64,000 bases of DNA from Pagrus major (Eukaryota; Chordata; Actinopteri; Spariformes; Sparidae), in contig NC_133216.1 of assembly GCF_040436345.1 (NCBI RefSeq), positions 18,853,292 through 18,917,291 on the forward strand, given 5' to 3'. The notes under the pieces are model-generated. The model searched no databases, was not told the origin of the DNA, and worked only from the letters and a program-made list of their open reading frames with translations. How positions within the stretch are numbered: the first letter of the stretch is position 1; the number at the start of each line of letters is the position of its first letter. Of this stretch, positions 41,826 to 55,100 are shown one piece after another. A program made the translations under genes and the position numbers.

Positions 41826-42906
41826 TCCACTTTTCTTTTTCTGGCGTGGCAGCAATAGGCTTCCGTACTTTATTCTTTATTTCCATGGTAATGTTCTTAA
41901 CATTTGATACCATCCATGTTAGATTTGGTGACTGGATGCAATTACCAGGACACCCCCATGAGGTGCCCTTTCTGTTTATTCTAATTCCACGATAGCCCAG
42001 TTACTGAGCTATTGCCCTGTCTGCACTCGGCTATAGATGTCTGGCTGCTGCTGGGCTTATCTCCTCTGGAGCATTATTTATTCCATCGCAGTGTTGGCTT
42101 TATTAAATGCCTGCATTATTACTGATGGATGGCAGACTGATTGCTAAGAGCAAGCGACCAGATAAGGAAATGGAAAGTGAGACAGAGAGTGTGTTGAGTG
42201 TGTGTTAGTGCAGGCTGTGTTTGAGAGAAAGACAGTGTGAGTGCGTGAGTGTTAGATAGAGAGAGAGAGAGAGAAGGAGCACAATTCTATGCAATGTATT
42301 GGGGTCATGCTGCTCCAGAAAGTCAAATGAATTAGCAGGCACCTCCAGGAAATTACACTGTGATCTGTGCGTGCGTGCGCACATGCATGCACTTGTATGA
42401 TGCATCATGTCTGTCTCAGTGTCTCTCTGCTTGTCCCTGTGGGGCCCTAAATGAACAGGCATGCTCTGCCAATCGAGGTCAAGGTCATGGATGTGATTAG
42501 TGGCAGACATGAGCATCATTCTGTTCTCTGATGGGAGGCAACAAGCGTGTACCACTGCTGCCAGCTCCATTATCTGCCTGTGGAGCCATATTTGTCCTTG
42601 TATATCCCCATGTTGAACACAATTGGCACATTGCCATGAACTTGGCTCATTGGCCATGACTGTTGTTTGATTACAATCGGATGTTGCTTGATTGCCATTC
42701 CCACTTAGTTAATTGAAGAACAATCACCTGTTTGTTGCCTGCCCAGATGTCACTATTATTGGAAACTGTAAATGACACCATGTTGAAATAATGAGGAGTA
42801 TTAATCCAACATTTACCAACCATGATTTTGATTGTTTTTTTTTGTTTTTTTTAATAAATTACACTGATGAAACAAACCTCATGCAGAAATGTACTATTGG
42901 GTCCAT

Positions 42907-43205
42907 AGCATTATCCATTCAAGTGTATTCTTCTCCTTGGAAACAGCCGTTTGTCTAAACACTCAAGATCCATGTATTTGCGTTCTACGTAGCTTTTTGC
43001 CATATCACACAGCCGTTATCAGCTCATGACATGTACTTGTTTGTCATGGAGATGGATCTGGTGTTAGCTAGTATAATATTGAACTCTAGCATTATCCATC
43101 AAAGTGTAATCTTCACCTTGGAAACAGTAATTTGTCAAAAGAATCCTGACTCAAGGTCAACACACTATATTTGCTTTCTAAGGAGCTTTCAACCATATCA
43201 CAAAG
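42907..43205. repeat. Diverged direct repeat, two copies about 180 bases apart
   Basis: 42907-43012 and 43088-43205 share the same order of blocks: GCATTATCCAT, AAGTGTA, CTCCTTGGAAACAG / CACCTTGGAAACAG, TTTGTC, TATTTGC and CCATATCACA. It looks like an old local duplication. Confidence 0.75.
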
Positions 43206-43470
43206 TCTGAATATGATGGAATAGTATTGCCTGGCTCTGTGTGCACAAAACTAAATGAAAGACTGAAAGAACAAGACCCACTTTAGTAGATATTGTACAT
43301 TAATGGTGCCAGTCAGGGCCATCAATAGTCTTGCTCAGTGCTAGGGCAAGATGATTGCTGAAGATTATTTTAAGGGTTAAATGGACCTTTTCCCGGGACA
43401 ACTGACCCAGTGTTTCCCTTCTGTCTGTGGCCCTGGTGCCAGTTCCTCATGAAATTTTGATTTAACGGAT

Positions 43471-44075
43471 GAGTTCACTCAAAAATGAAAATTTAGACAT
43501 CTACTCAACCTCATGCTGATGAATGGAAAGTCATGTGAAGTTTCGCAGTCCACAAAACATTTCTGGAGTTTGAAAGTAACACAGCATTGCAGCATTCTCC
43601 TCAACAACTGAAGTAGATGGGGACCTGTTTTAAAATGTAAAAAAAACAACTGAAAAGAAAACTTTAAATGGCTCCATACAGTTTGTCCAGCGTGATCCAA
43701 GTCCCCAGAACCCCAAAATAATTTGTAGATGTTACATTTAGACACTTTTTAAAGCCAACATCTTTACCATAGCTGCTAAGCTAAAAGCTTGCGCCACGGC
43801 TGAAGTTGGTGCAAAAATCAACCGCCTGTCAAGAGTATAAATAATGTCTAGTCAAATCAATTTCGGCTTTCCGGGCTCCTGGAGACTTGGATTACAACAG
43901 ATGAGCTGTATAGAGCCATTTTATGTTTTTTTTTTTAAAGTCCCCATCAGTCGTTTCGGAGAATGCTGCAACGCTGTTTAGCTGTAATACTTAATAATCT
44001 TTTTGTGGATTACATAACTTCCCCTGCCTTTCCATCAGCATGAGGGTGAGTTACGACAGACTTTTCATTTTTGAA
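43471..44075. mobile_element. Large fold-back (long inverted repeat) element
   Basis: The left arm (43471 onward: TCAAAAATGAAAATT, CCTCATGCTGATG, GTCCACAAAACATT, CAGCATTCTCC) reappears inverted in the right arm (about 43935-44075: GGAGAATGCTGCAACGCTGT, TTTTTGTGGATTAC, CATCAGCATGAGG, TTCATTTTTGA). The middle contains GGCTCCATACAG against CTGTATAGAGCCA, also inverted. Matches a MITE type common in fish. Confidence 0.82.
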
Positions 44076-45275
44076 ACACTGACATGCAGTGAATGTGGAA
44101 TTTTTTTTGGTCCATTATGTCGAGGGATATACCTGAGGAACAGTGAACATAAGGTTTTTGGGTAAAAATATTACTAGAAATTAAAAATATGTAATTGGGA
44201 CTGAGTATGTTTTCACTTAGAGAGGTTTGTAAACAGCATTTAGACCACCAAAGTAAAATATATATAATAGAGTGGCGTAGTCATGGTGTATTTTTGTAGG
44301 CTAACCCAGAAGTTACTATTACACCTTGTTCCCTCGACAAAAAGCCTATGGGATTTCTGAATTGGGTTCTGGAATATCGACGGAAATAAGCTCTGTGGCA
44401 AACACAAGTTAATGAAACTAACACGTTTTGTTCAGCAAAAGTTAATCGTCACAGATGAACACCACTTTTGTGATTTTCGAAGCGTAAATTAAATCGCTAG
44501 AGGAAGAAAGCTAATGTTAGGCTATAAACAGACTACACTGCATTGCAGACTTAAACGTCACCACCACTAAATGTCTTACTACACAATAACTATACACGTT
44601 TTCTGTCAATTGATAAATCTGCAAGTTGTAAAGTTATAGTTAGAATAGTTTGTAACTAAAGTTGGCCTGTAAAGACGGACTTGTGAGCAGATGAGTCTCT
44701 GTGTTCGGCACGGTGACGTTTAATGGACAACTTATAGTCTAATTTAGCTACTTGTTAGCAACCGACATTTTTAAGACACTCAAGTGCTTCATAATTTAAT
44801 TGAGGGACATTCAAGTATCTATTTTATGTATATGTATCTATAAACAATTTTACAGATGCATTTTTTATAATGGTGGTTAATGGGGAAAATTATTTTTGGG
44901 CTGCAGGGGAATTTCTGGCTGCAGTACCGCGAGTGACCACCAGGACTGATTGAAAGCAAAGCAGAGCGGCACCCTCCAGGCCGATTTAGCCACATGTTAG
45001 CAACTGCCGTTTATAGGTGAAAAATTCCCTATTAAATTGACAAAAATCACATATGTGATTCGTGACACGATTCAAACAGGCTCAAAAAAAAGTATTTGTC
45101 CCTCTCCATTCACTTTCCAAAGTTTTTCTGAAATAAGGTCCCATGGGGCAACCAGATGGGGTGTGACTTCGGCTCTCTATTAAAGTAAAATATAGGCATG
45201 TAGGCTAATTGTTTCCAGTTAAGGTAAATAAATACATAATTATAGACAGGCAAATCAAAAATAATTGAGTCTATC

Positions 45276-45303
45276 TAGATAGATAGATAGACAGACAGAC
45301 AGA
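45276..45303. repeat. (GATA)n(GACA)n microsatellite
   Basis: Short run of GATA units passing into GACA units, just upstream of the GC-rich GUCY1A2 leader. Confidence 0.88.
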
Positions 45304-46436
45304 TCTATCTGTGCTCTGATTGGTTGTGGTTTGAAGTCTCAACTCAAACAGCAGAACAGCGCGTTGATGCGCACTTCGCAGCGCGAGCTCGGCGGATCTG
45401 CACATCACCGGCTGCTGCTGCTGCTGCTCGCGCTCTCCTCGCTCCACACCTCGCTCACCTCCGCTGCCCTCCACCTGCTCTCCGAAACGACACAAGACAA
45501 GGAGCCGCGGCGAAGGAATATGAGTGGAAGATGGACGAACGATGAGAGGAGCAGCCGGCAGACAGACAGGAGCACCGCTGTCGCAGAGGACTAGGAGGAG
45601 GAGGGACGGAGGAGGAGGAGAGGGAGAGGAGCCGTCACATCTGCCGTGACTTTGGGGATTTCTCTCCGGGAGGAAACGGGGGGGGGGAGACGGCGCGGTC
45701 CTCACGGTCAAGGCGTGTGAGAAGAGTGACTGACATGTGTGGGGATTACCGTGGAGGACGAGCATGTCGCGTCCAGAGGCCGTTTGTCGTTTATCTGTTT
45801 TGCAGTTTAGGTAACGGCGGCTTTGGCACAGTTGCGGCGCGCGACAGCCGCACGTAAGCTAGCGGTCTGTTAAACATCAAACGCTCAAACCGCTGCTCTC
45901 TGTTTTTCAGTATTTTTTTTAATTGAAGCATCCTTTGGAGAGAGGACCGTGGGAGGTGCGTTTGTTTTGGGGGTTAAAAGGGGCCGGTTTTTAAGAGGCG
46001 ATACCCGCACCTCCTCCTCCCCCTTACGTAAATGTTTGCGTGCCGTTAGTGCTCTCGCTCTCGGTCGACCCCCCCCTCCCCCCCTCCCCTCTGAATAGGT
46101 CGCTGAGTCTCACACGCAGACAGACGCATCTCATATGCACACACAAACCTGGACATTATCTCACGCGCACGCACGCACGCACACGCCGCATATGCATACA
46201 TAATTACACAGACAGACCTCACCCCCCACCCTCACCCACCCGACCCTCCTCTCACCCCCACCCTCCCACCCCCACCACTATCTGATGACTCCCCGGAGTA
46301 GAGGTGGACGTGGTACGGAACCGACTGTAGCATCATCATCACCATCATCATCATCATCATCATCATCATCCTCAACACTACCACTTTCATCATCACCATC
46401 ACCACCACCATCCTCCTCCTCTTCCTCGCCACCACC
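45300..46436 (+). promoter_or_regulatory. GC-rich 5' leader/promoter region of GUCY1A2
   Basis: Base composition shifts sharply to GC- and CpG-rich here, with CTG, GGA, CA and CAT repeats leading to the start codon. It probably includes the transcription start and a long 5' UTR. The exact start site and any 5' UTR intron cannot be read from sequence. Two ATG-initiated upstream ORFs lie in it (45367-45594 and 46285-46701). Confidence 0.6.
46331..46376. repeat. (CAT)n repeat in the GUCY1A2 5' leader
   Basis: About a dozen CAT/CAC triplets 60-100 bases before the start codon. The ATC runs on this strand encode Ser in the overlapping upstream ORF. Confidence 0.88.
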
Positions 46437-46748
46437 ATGTCCTCGTCGTCGCGCAAGATCTCCTCCGAGTCGTTCAGCAGCTCGGTGGGCTCGGACTGCG
46501 GGCTCGAAAGCCCCGGGGGAGACGGAGGGGACGGCGGTCTGGAGACGGCGGAGGAGAGCCGAGGCTGCCCCTTTTCCTCCTTCCCATCCTCCCACAGAGC
46601 GGTGCTCTGGAACGGCCGCAGCCCCGCCGAGAGATCGGCGTGCCCGACGGGCGAGCAGCAGCAAGGACCCCACAAGAGGGTCACCAGGAGGAGACGGGTG
46701 AACCTGGACTCGCTGGGGGAGAGCCTAAGGCGACTGACCTCACCCATG
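46437..46748 (+). CDS. gucy1a2: GUCY1A2 coding exon 1 (residues 1-104)
   Basis: ATG in the context GCCACCACCATG. Encodes a Ser/Gly-rich N-terminus and the conserved RRRRVNLDSLGESLRRLT. Donor CCCATG|gtaggg, phase 0. The first 265 bases are also open in another frame that starts upstream. Confidence 0.95.
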
Positions 46749-48986
46749 GTAGGGCTCCAACTTGTGCCGTCAAGAAATGTCATTGAACTATTCAATCAGA
46801 AAGTTGCAATGACATACTTTAATGTTCAATAAGGGCTGATTAGTGGCATCTATAATAATATCCCATACTTTATAACCTAATTCAATGTATAGTTGTACCA
46901 ACAGTCTTCTGAAATTTGTTTGACATACTCTCTGCAATTAGAGCTGGGCACTTTTGACCAAATCAATGCCTGTTGGTCTTCAAAAGACAGTGATTTTTCT
47001 GAGAGGCAGTCAATATGATGACAGCCAGAGGCATTTATTCCATTTCACACAGCTGTCGCCAAATTTCAGAGGGAAAAGACAACATTTAAGCCCTTCCACA
47101 GTAGCACAATTTTCCAAAATCCCAGACGAGGTCTTGTTTGCTGTGCTGTCTATGAAAAAAGCCTCTTTTTTATCCTTCACTTCTGATAGCCTGAATCATC
47201 TGGCAGATTATATAATAAATATGTTGTTGTGAGGGATAGAGGGAGAGAGAGAAGGGGGAGAGAGAAAGAGATGCCCATGCTCTGTCTGTGTAAATGTAAT
47301 GATGTGAGGACTGTGACGAATGAGCCTGTTTCTCCGTGTCTCGGCTTCTATCTGTGTCTCAGTTGTACTACAGGCTGTAATGTAATAAAGCAGTTATTAG
47401 AACTGAGCGCAATTGTGATGGATGGCATGTGATTAGCTCATTTGCTATTGCATAGTCTTTTGTGATTCAGTTTTGAGTTTGATTGCATCTCCTGTAATGT
47501 GCCCCCTGTTGTGTAGTTGGTCAGCAATTAAATATACGATAAGTTGACAGACAGACAAACAGATGTCTAAGATGTGGACGGAACAGAAATGCTATGTGAG
47601 AGAGGACTTTCACTATGACACGAGTAAATTATACCATAACCTCAAAAGGCAGCTTCATAGTCAAGTGATATTAAATGAAATGCCAGTTAGCAAGTAAGTT
47701 TAAACTGTTCAAGACTTCTGACAATGACCATTTATTCATTACCAATATTGTAGCCTTTTCTGTTTTCCTTTTGCTTCTCCAGAAGGTGAAATATCCTGGC
47801 CTCAAAGAAAAGTATAAACTCCAAAATGTCAATATGCATTAAGAAATGTAGCACTTAGGTGTCTTCAAATTGAAAGGTGATGTAAAGTAAATTGGCTGAC
47901 GAAGCAAAGTAAGGTTGTTTAACCCTGACATTAGGTGACTGCTTCATGCTACCAAAGATGTGACAGGCTAAATCTGACATAGTTTAATCCACAGAGTCGA
48001 GATTATCTGCCAATATCTGTACACACCAGAATTCAGTCAAATATGGAACATTTAATCTTTTGTACAAATGATAGAAACTCAGCGATATGAAGCACATGTG
48101 AAGTTAAATAGCAGTGACATATGTTCTCTTCATATGTTACACTGTCAACCTTTAAAGCTGCTGAAAACTATTTTTGACAACACACAAAATAGAGACAACT
48201 TGAGCATCTCAATGCAATCTTCTTGCTGGCCACCTGTAGAAGTCAAGGTCGATATTTTACAACATTTTACTACACGATTGTTGCGTCAACTTCATCGACT
48301 GTATAAATTATGGACTGAGTTTTCTGGTTTGAAAAGTGAAGTCAATGTGGAAGTGCCTTAAACCTGCAGTGTATCTTATAGTCAGCAGGGGGCAACTCCA
48401 CTGGTTTCAAAAACAAGTTTGATTGTGTGTAAGCTGATTAGAAAATTACCCTCCCTCTCACTTGATTTATTATCTCAGTAAACTGTTTCCTAATGAGTTT
48501 ATGGTCTCAGTCGCTAGTTTCAAATCTTCTTCATTGCAGCATGATATTCATTTAGTAAATTATGGTCCTTTAGAGTAAATTAATGATAAAGACGGGTATG
48601 CTTTAGGGTGTGGCTACCTTGTGATTGCCAAGTCCTTACCACTGTGTTTCCTCGGGTTTTCAGACAGATCCCATCAGTATCCTCATCATCTTTACCCTCT
48701 CGTTCAAATATGGTCACTTCTGGCTCCAAAAAACCAAGATGGTGATGATCATGATGCCAAGGTTGAGGCTTTAAACGTGTAACATTCCACAAACCAATGT
48801 ATCATGGTTGGTTTACACTGGTCTACCCCCGAGCAAAGTATTTCTCTCATTGGTTTGCATAAGGTTGCTTGCTTTTGATGCATAACTTGTCTCTTTTTGT
48901 ATTTTTAGAGTGTTATTTTTATTATTCTGCTTTTTAACGTGTAAAGTGTCTTTGTGTACCCTAAAAAGCGCTATATAAAATAAATG

Positions 48987-49018
<32 letters not shown>

Positions 49019-52000
49019 TTCTCCACCAGTTACGTGTAAACCTGCAGTGTCTGCAAACAGTTACAATGATCCTTAAAGAAATTAAAAATACATTTTTTTA
49101 ACAAACAATTTGTTATAATTTCACAAAATAATACGTCCTGACAGACGACATAAACATATAAAATTTCTAAAAGTATTTTTAATAAAACTTATAGTGTAGA
49201 ATTCAATAAATAAGCAAATGTACGCTGTAAGATAACCTTCAATTTTCATATCATTGGTATACCTTGAAACCACTGCAACCCGAGTATGTAGCATATCATA
49301 AGCCAGAGTCAGTTGTCATGGACAGCACTGTTTTACTTTTTTAAGTACAGATCTGAAAATCAAATTGGCGTTGATTCACAGCGGTACCAGTAGTACTAGC
49401 GAACAGTCCACAAAACTGTGAGCCATTTGATTCAATGTTGATACAACAAATACTGCTTAATTCACCTCTAATGTGTATCTTTCGTCTTATTGATAGAAAA
49501 ACAACCACTGTGAACTATTAAGCTTTAAAACTGAAGTGATCCACAGTCAGTGTACAGTGCTCCATCACCCCAACATCACATCTTGTTTGCGTCTACATAG
49601 TCTGGTATCACTGACAGAGATTGAAATGAGTGGAAGGGTTAATAATAGATTGATAGATAAATAAACATTTCTGCGCTTTATTCATCGCTTCTAATGGCTT
49701 CGAGGTTTATTTATGTATCTTAACCACATGATACAAGCACTGCTGTGTTGTCAACAGAGTACAGGAGGGCGTGGGAATAGGTTTTTCTCCAAATTGCAAA
49801 TGCTCCAACCCTGTAGTCCCATTCCTGGGAGAAATAGATAGAGATAGAGAATCTATATAGGAGAGCAGTGATTTGTCAGTCTTCTTTTATTTTTGCTGCC
49901 CTGGCACAACCTCGCAAAATAATGAAATTCAACAGCACAGCTAAAAATCTGAAGTTGGTGTATATTGGAGAGGACCACTGAGAGCCAACTTCAGCTCTCA
50001 GCTGCAGCTCTTACTGGCCCTGATCTTTAGCAGCTCTGTGAAAAAAAAACAGGGAAGAGGGGACACTTAAAGACAGGTTTGAATAACACAGTTAGGATAA
50101 TATCAAGCATTTACGTGAGGGCAACATTGCGGTACTATGTTTGTGTGTCTCTCTCTGTATGCAAGTATGTGTTTGCCTGCCTGTATGTGCAATGACAGGC
50201 ATCTGCTGGACATCAATGGAGCCCCTTTTTTAAAATGTAAATATGTAAGGGTCATTGTGGTGTTTTGCTCTGTTCACAGGGACAGTCAAAGGGTAAATGC
50301 CCAAGGTCTTTTTTCTGTGTCTGAAGGGTGTGTGTGTTTTAGGCTGGAACGGCTTAGACAATAGGGGTTGGAATTTACAATTTACAATTCCTGAATCAAT
50401 TCTTTGATTCCTGAATCGACTTTATGTAACTAGAGGAAATTATTCACCTTTTTCTCATGGTCTAGTGCATTGCTTTTTCCAATTCTGGTCCTTGGGGCCC
50501 CCTGCCCTGCATGTTTTAGATGTTTCCCTGCCCTGCCCTTTCCCTTGAAACACACCTGATTCAAATGAACAGGTCGTTATGAGGCTTCAGCAGAGCTTGA
50601 TGACATTTGAATCAGGTGTGTTGGAGCAGGGAAACATGTAAAACATGCAAGGCAGGTCCCCCGAGGACCAGGATTAAAAAACACTGGTCTAGTGTTAAAA
50701 AAGCAAACAAAAATCACAATAAATCACAATATTTACAAATTGTCATACATTTCCTATTGGCACCCAAGTTTCCGGATGGCCCTACTTAACTCTCTGCCAG
50801 CCAGACATTGGATTTCTGCCAAAGCGTGATTAATGTTTGTCCACTTTCGAAATACATTAACATTGATGGTGCCATCAAAATGTTTAATTGCTGCTGTTGG
50901 TAAGAACGTACAGTAGACAATCAGCCAATTAGCATGTAGTATATACACTCACTCACTCACTCACTCACTCACTCACTCACTCACTCACTCACTCACTCAC
51001 TCACTCACAACACAACACACTGTTTATTATCTTTTTTGTTCTCTCTCTCACACACACACACCCCCCCCACACACACACTGACTGCGTGCAGTGGCAGTGT
51101 CTGTTGTTGACTGCAATGGACCGTAACAGAGAGAACAGAGCATGCTCTCTGTGGTTGTCTTCACCCTGACCACCCTGACCCAGAAGCAACAACACACACA
51201 CACACTTACATGTGTGCAAACATTCATTTTCTGTCTCCCTCTCTCAGTTTCGTGTATACACATGGAAGGTGGCCATTAGCTTAGTGACCCATGACACTGA
51301 TCAAAAGGCCCTGAGTGTTGGCCAAAATATAAAAAGTGTGAGACAAGTGTGTGAGTGTGCTAATGTGTGTATTCAAAATCTGTGTCTACCCTATCAGGTG
51401 CCAAATTCAGTCAGGAGTAGATCTATGTTGCCTCTAGCTAGTATAGTCAAAGTGGTTTGGTCATAATGCTGCGTGCACATGCTTTCATGGAAATGTTTCA
51501 ACACCACTTTGTATGAGTTTACCTGTTTGTTTTTTTCAGATTTAAATGAATGGAGCTACCTTCTTGACATCAGAAAATCCAAACATCCCCCAGAGAGAAA
51601 TATTAATTCATAACTCCATTTACCATTTTTCTATTTAAAAAAAATTAAACAATTAATATGACAAAAAGCATTTAAAAACATTTTGTACAACTACACAAAG
51701 CAGGGATGATGTAAACATTTCCTTTTCACAACTTGATCTCTATTAAACCATTAGTGCAAGTTATTTGAAATATAACTGCTAGTTTGATTATAAATCTAAT
51801 AATTTTTTTAATCATTCACACCTTTATTGGACAGTTGATAGTGAAGACAACTAACAAGATGAGACAGGGTGGGTTGCACAAAGATCCTCAGGTGGAATCA
51901 AACAGTTGATGTTTTGGTGATGTGGCATACACTGCAACCACAGTTTGCTCCATCATGCTTTTGAAATTGTGATTTGAACACACTAGTATGAATGCAGTAA

Positions 52001-52094
52001 AAATAACAAATTTATGGATGTACATGACAAGGTGGTCAATCTATTGACATGTCTTACACTTATTACCAACTGCGACAGCAGATGTTTTCATCTC

Positions 52095-52133
<39 letters not shown>

Positions 52134-55100
52134 ATCATGGCAAAATGTGTTCCTGGAGACACCTATTGTAGCAGGAATTACCACACTGAGTACTTTGGCA
52201 GGTGTTTATATGCCTGTGGAGAGATTATTGTCGATCACTTAACAACCTTGCAGGATGCACTTACGAAGGCCAAGTTCAAAGATGGGTGTGGTCTGAGCCA
52301 TGAGTACTGATTACTCATTCAGTAATGTAGTAAAGACCCTAACCCGAACCCTGAGTACTCATTTGTCTGAATGTCAACATGCTGACAAGCATTGCGGCTG
52401 GTGTGATCCCATTGCAGGATGGTCTCTAGTTGATAATAAAAATACACAGTTCTCCAAGTGACCAGTAATTAAACTGGGACTATGCTTCTCCAAAGTTCCT
52501 AATAAATGGCTCTGAGAACTAGAGTGCAGCTCGGGCCTCATTTTTGTGTCCAAACCCGACTGAATCTGAGAGACTAATAAAGAACCAAGACTGGAACTCG
52601 ACAGCAGTTAATTTAAGCTGAAACACTGAGTTTGTGTTTCCCTATCACACAGTTGTTACCATGGTTACATCTTGCCTGTTTACCCTGATTACAGACATGT
52701 ACCAAAAAAAAGTTTTATAACTATGGTTATGTCATAAATTGATATGACCAAACCTGACCTGAACCTGGACATGATTTCTACATTATTGTCCAAACCCAGC
52801 CCGACGTGTCCTGGTTTGGGTTGGATGTTATGGTTGCAGATTCTCGCAGGGGAGTTGATGTGCACATCTTCCAAATCACAACTCTGTGTGTTCAGACGTG
52901 TGCATCAAGCAAGTAGATTGATTGATTCAACTACTGCTGGTCGTGTAATTCCAGCTTTTAGGGAGATAAATAGTACACTGAAATGTTTCAGGAAAACAAT
53001 CACCCGTGCCATGTCCGATGCAATGGGTCCTTACACAGCTGACACTGCAGTACTTCATTGTCACATTAATTGCTGTGCCTCAAAAATCCTGATATAAAGC
53101 AGATATCAACAGAATTGTTTTCTTTGTACCTGCTTTATTACACTCCTCCTCCCCTATAGAGCGGCCTGATGCATCTCATGCTGGGATTTATCTGGCAGGG
53201 TCTCATCTGGTTCCTATTTCCTTTAGTAGCGTAGCAGCTTTCCAACTGAGCTGAAGCACCACTACCCACTGCTCTGTTACCATAGACCACACCAGTTTAC
53301 ACTAATGGAAATTTGGAGGAGGGAGATGCAATAAAAGGAGGCAAGGAGGAGGTGGTCCACTATGCAAAAGACAGGTTCACATGCAGTAGAGAACGGTATG
53401 ACTGACTCTCACAGGGAAAGAAAGCAATGCAGAGCAACAGAGCAAGAGGAATGGAGTGAGTATTGGTGAGATTCTGCTCCCCTCCCAAGGTAAAGAAACA
53501 GAGCAAACAAAAGAGACAGAGTGGTTTGGGTAAAGAAGAGAGGGGACTAGAGAAAGAGAAGGGTGAGATAAACGGGGAGAGGAGAGTGTGTGTCAGTGTG
53601 TCTTAAAAGAGAGAAAAACTGCAATTCCTGTTGGACACATTTTATTTTAATCTTCCCTTACATGCTATTTCTCCTGTCTACACTCTATCATCATTGCCAG
53701 GATTACATAATAATATTTATTTAGTAACATTCAATTTATTCCCACAACTCTGTTTTACCATGTTATGTTTATATTGCACTAATCAATAGATGTTGTAGTG
53801 TTTTAACGATATCCTAACAACCAGGTGATCTAAAATTGGTCCACCAGCTGTCAACCAAATCCCTCCATCTAAGCGTGTTTGTGTGTGTGTGACTTAGTCA
53901 GATTAATGTGCAATGGGGTATGGAGTTGTGTGTGTACAGTAAACATGCCAGCGATTGCAACAATGCAGACTAATGATGATGTATGTGTACAGTATGTTTG
54001 CTCGTGTGTGTGTGTCCGATAACGGTTAGCGCCTGTGTGTTTGGTCATGTTGTAGAATCGTGTGTACACACACTATTATGTGCATGTTCTGTGGTAAATG
54101 AGTAGCCGAATCAAGGCCGCAGTATGAGGAGATCGTCATGAGAAAACACACATGCACACACACACATACTGTAGGCATTCACACCAACATGTAAGTGGGG
54201 AATAGAGAGGAGACAGGGAGTAAAAGCATGTTTTTTGCTCACAAATAGACTGTGAAAATATGGCCCGCTGGGTATTTTTTAAGCTACACATCTCGCTCCT
54301 GTTGTTGCTAAGGCTTGGTGTAGCTAAAAGTGGTAATATTTTTGTATCAGCAGGCATTGTTTCAAGTGGCTCTGACTGTATTTATTAGCATTGTTGAAGA
54401 CATGGACATAAATACAGAATAAAGAAAAACAAGTCAGCACTGAGAAGAGAAGCTGTGATACTTTTTCCCATTGGTTAGCTACAATATGATGTCTCACTCT
54501 TATTTAATTCGATACTCTCCTCACCTTTTAAAACACCTGCCGACTGACACACATCTCGATTTGTTCTCTGACTGCACAAACACACACACTCTGTGCCTCA
54601 TTTCTCACAGCCCCATGCTTTTGCTCTACAACCCCACAACTCACTATCTCTCTTGGCCGCCCTCTGTCTCTTTACACACACGCACGCACAATCACTCCTG
54701 TAACTGTCCGGAGTGGGTGGAGGCCTCAGAATGACCTCTCCAGCTGGCACACAGAGTTCTAGTGTTGTCACTACAGCCTTGCATTTGAGCTGTATCACAG
54801 ATAATCACATTGGACCCGCCCTCTCAGGCTTAGGCTGTCAGTAAGGCAAAAAACGCCAGCTTGACACACAGACACGGACAATGCAGGAGTGTACATGGTC
54901 AACTCTAAATCTTTATTAATATTTCTAGTATCTATTTATTTATTTTTGTAGACGTTTGAGAGAAGGAAGTGAAGGAAATGAAAAACAATCTCTTTCGATG
55001 GGGGCAAATAATTTTTTCCACAAACACTGGGCTATTAGGAGTCACTCACAAAGATAAAATGAAATGAATTACATTAATAGTAATTATGTTATGAAAGCTG

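Larger units (their letters stand above)
37361..45300. other. Intergenic region between CWF19L2 and GUCY1A2
   Basis: Eight kilobases without a recognised gene. It holds a TTAA-flanked MITE (37959-38425), a long CA repeat (39335-39408), an AT-rich palindromic array (40240-41825) broken by a SINE, a diverged direct repeat (42907-43205), and a fold-back element (43471-44075). Stretches 38740-39000, 41890-42180 and 42290-42780 are free of repeats and could be conserved regulatory DNA. Confidence 0.7.

Noticed and set aside
42205-42657. 150-codon - strand frame in the CWF19L2-GUCY1A2 interval
   Set aside because: No known domain, no splice-bounded structure and a low-complexity end; more likely non-coding.
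45271-45765. 164-codon - strand frame over the GUCY1A2 leader
   Set aside because: GC-rich simple sequence keeps it open; no recognisable domain.
46232-46795. 187-codon and 131-codon - strand frames opposite GUCY1A2 exon 1
   Set aside because: They are antisense to a GC-rich, triplet-repeat exon with a secure + strand gene; poly-Met/Asp/Val runs come from the CAT repeat.
50945-51008. Regular short repeat that might suggest a CRISPR array
   Set aside because: It is a pure tetranucleotide microsatellite with no spacers, in a vertebrate intron.
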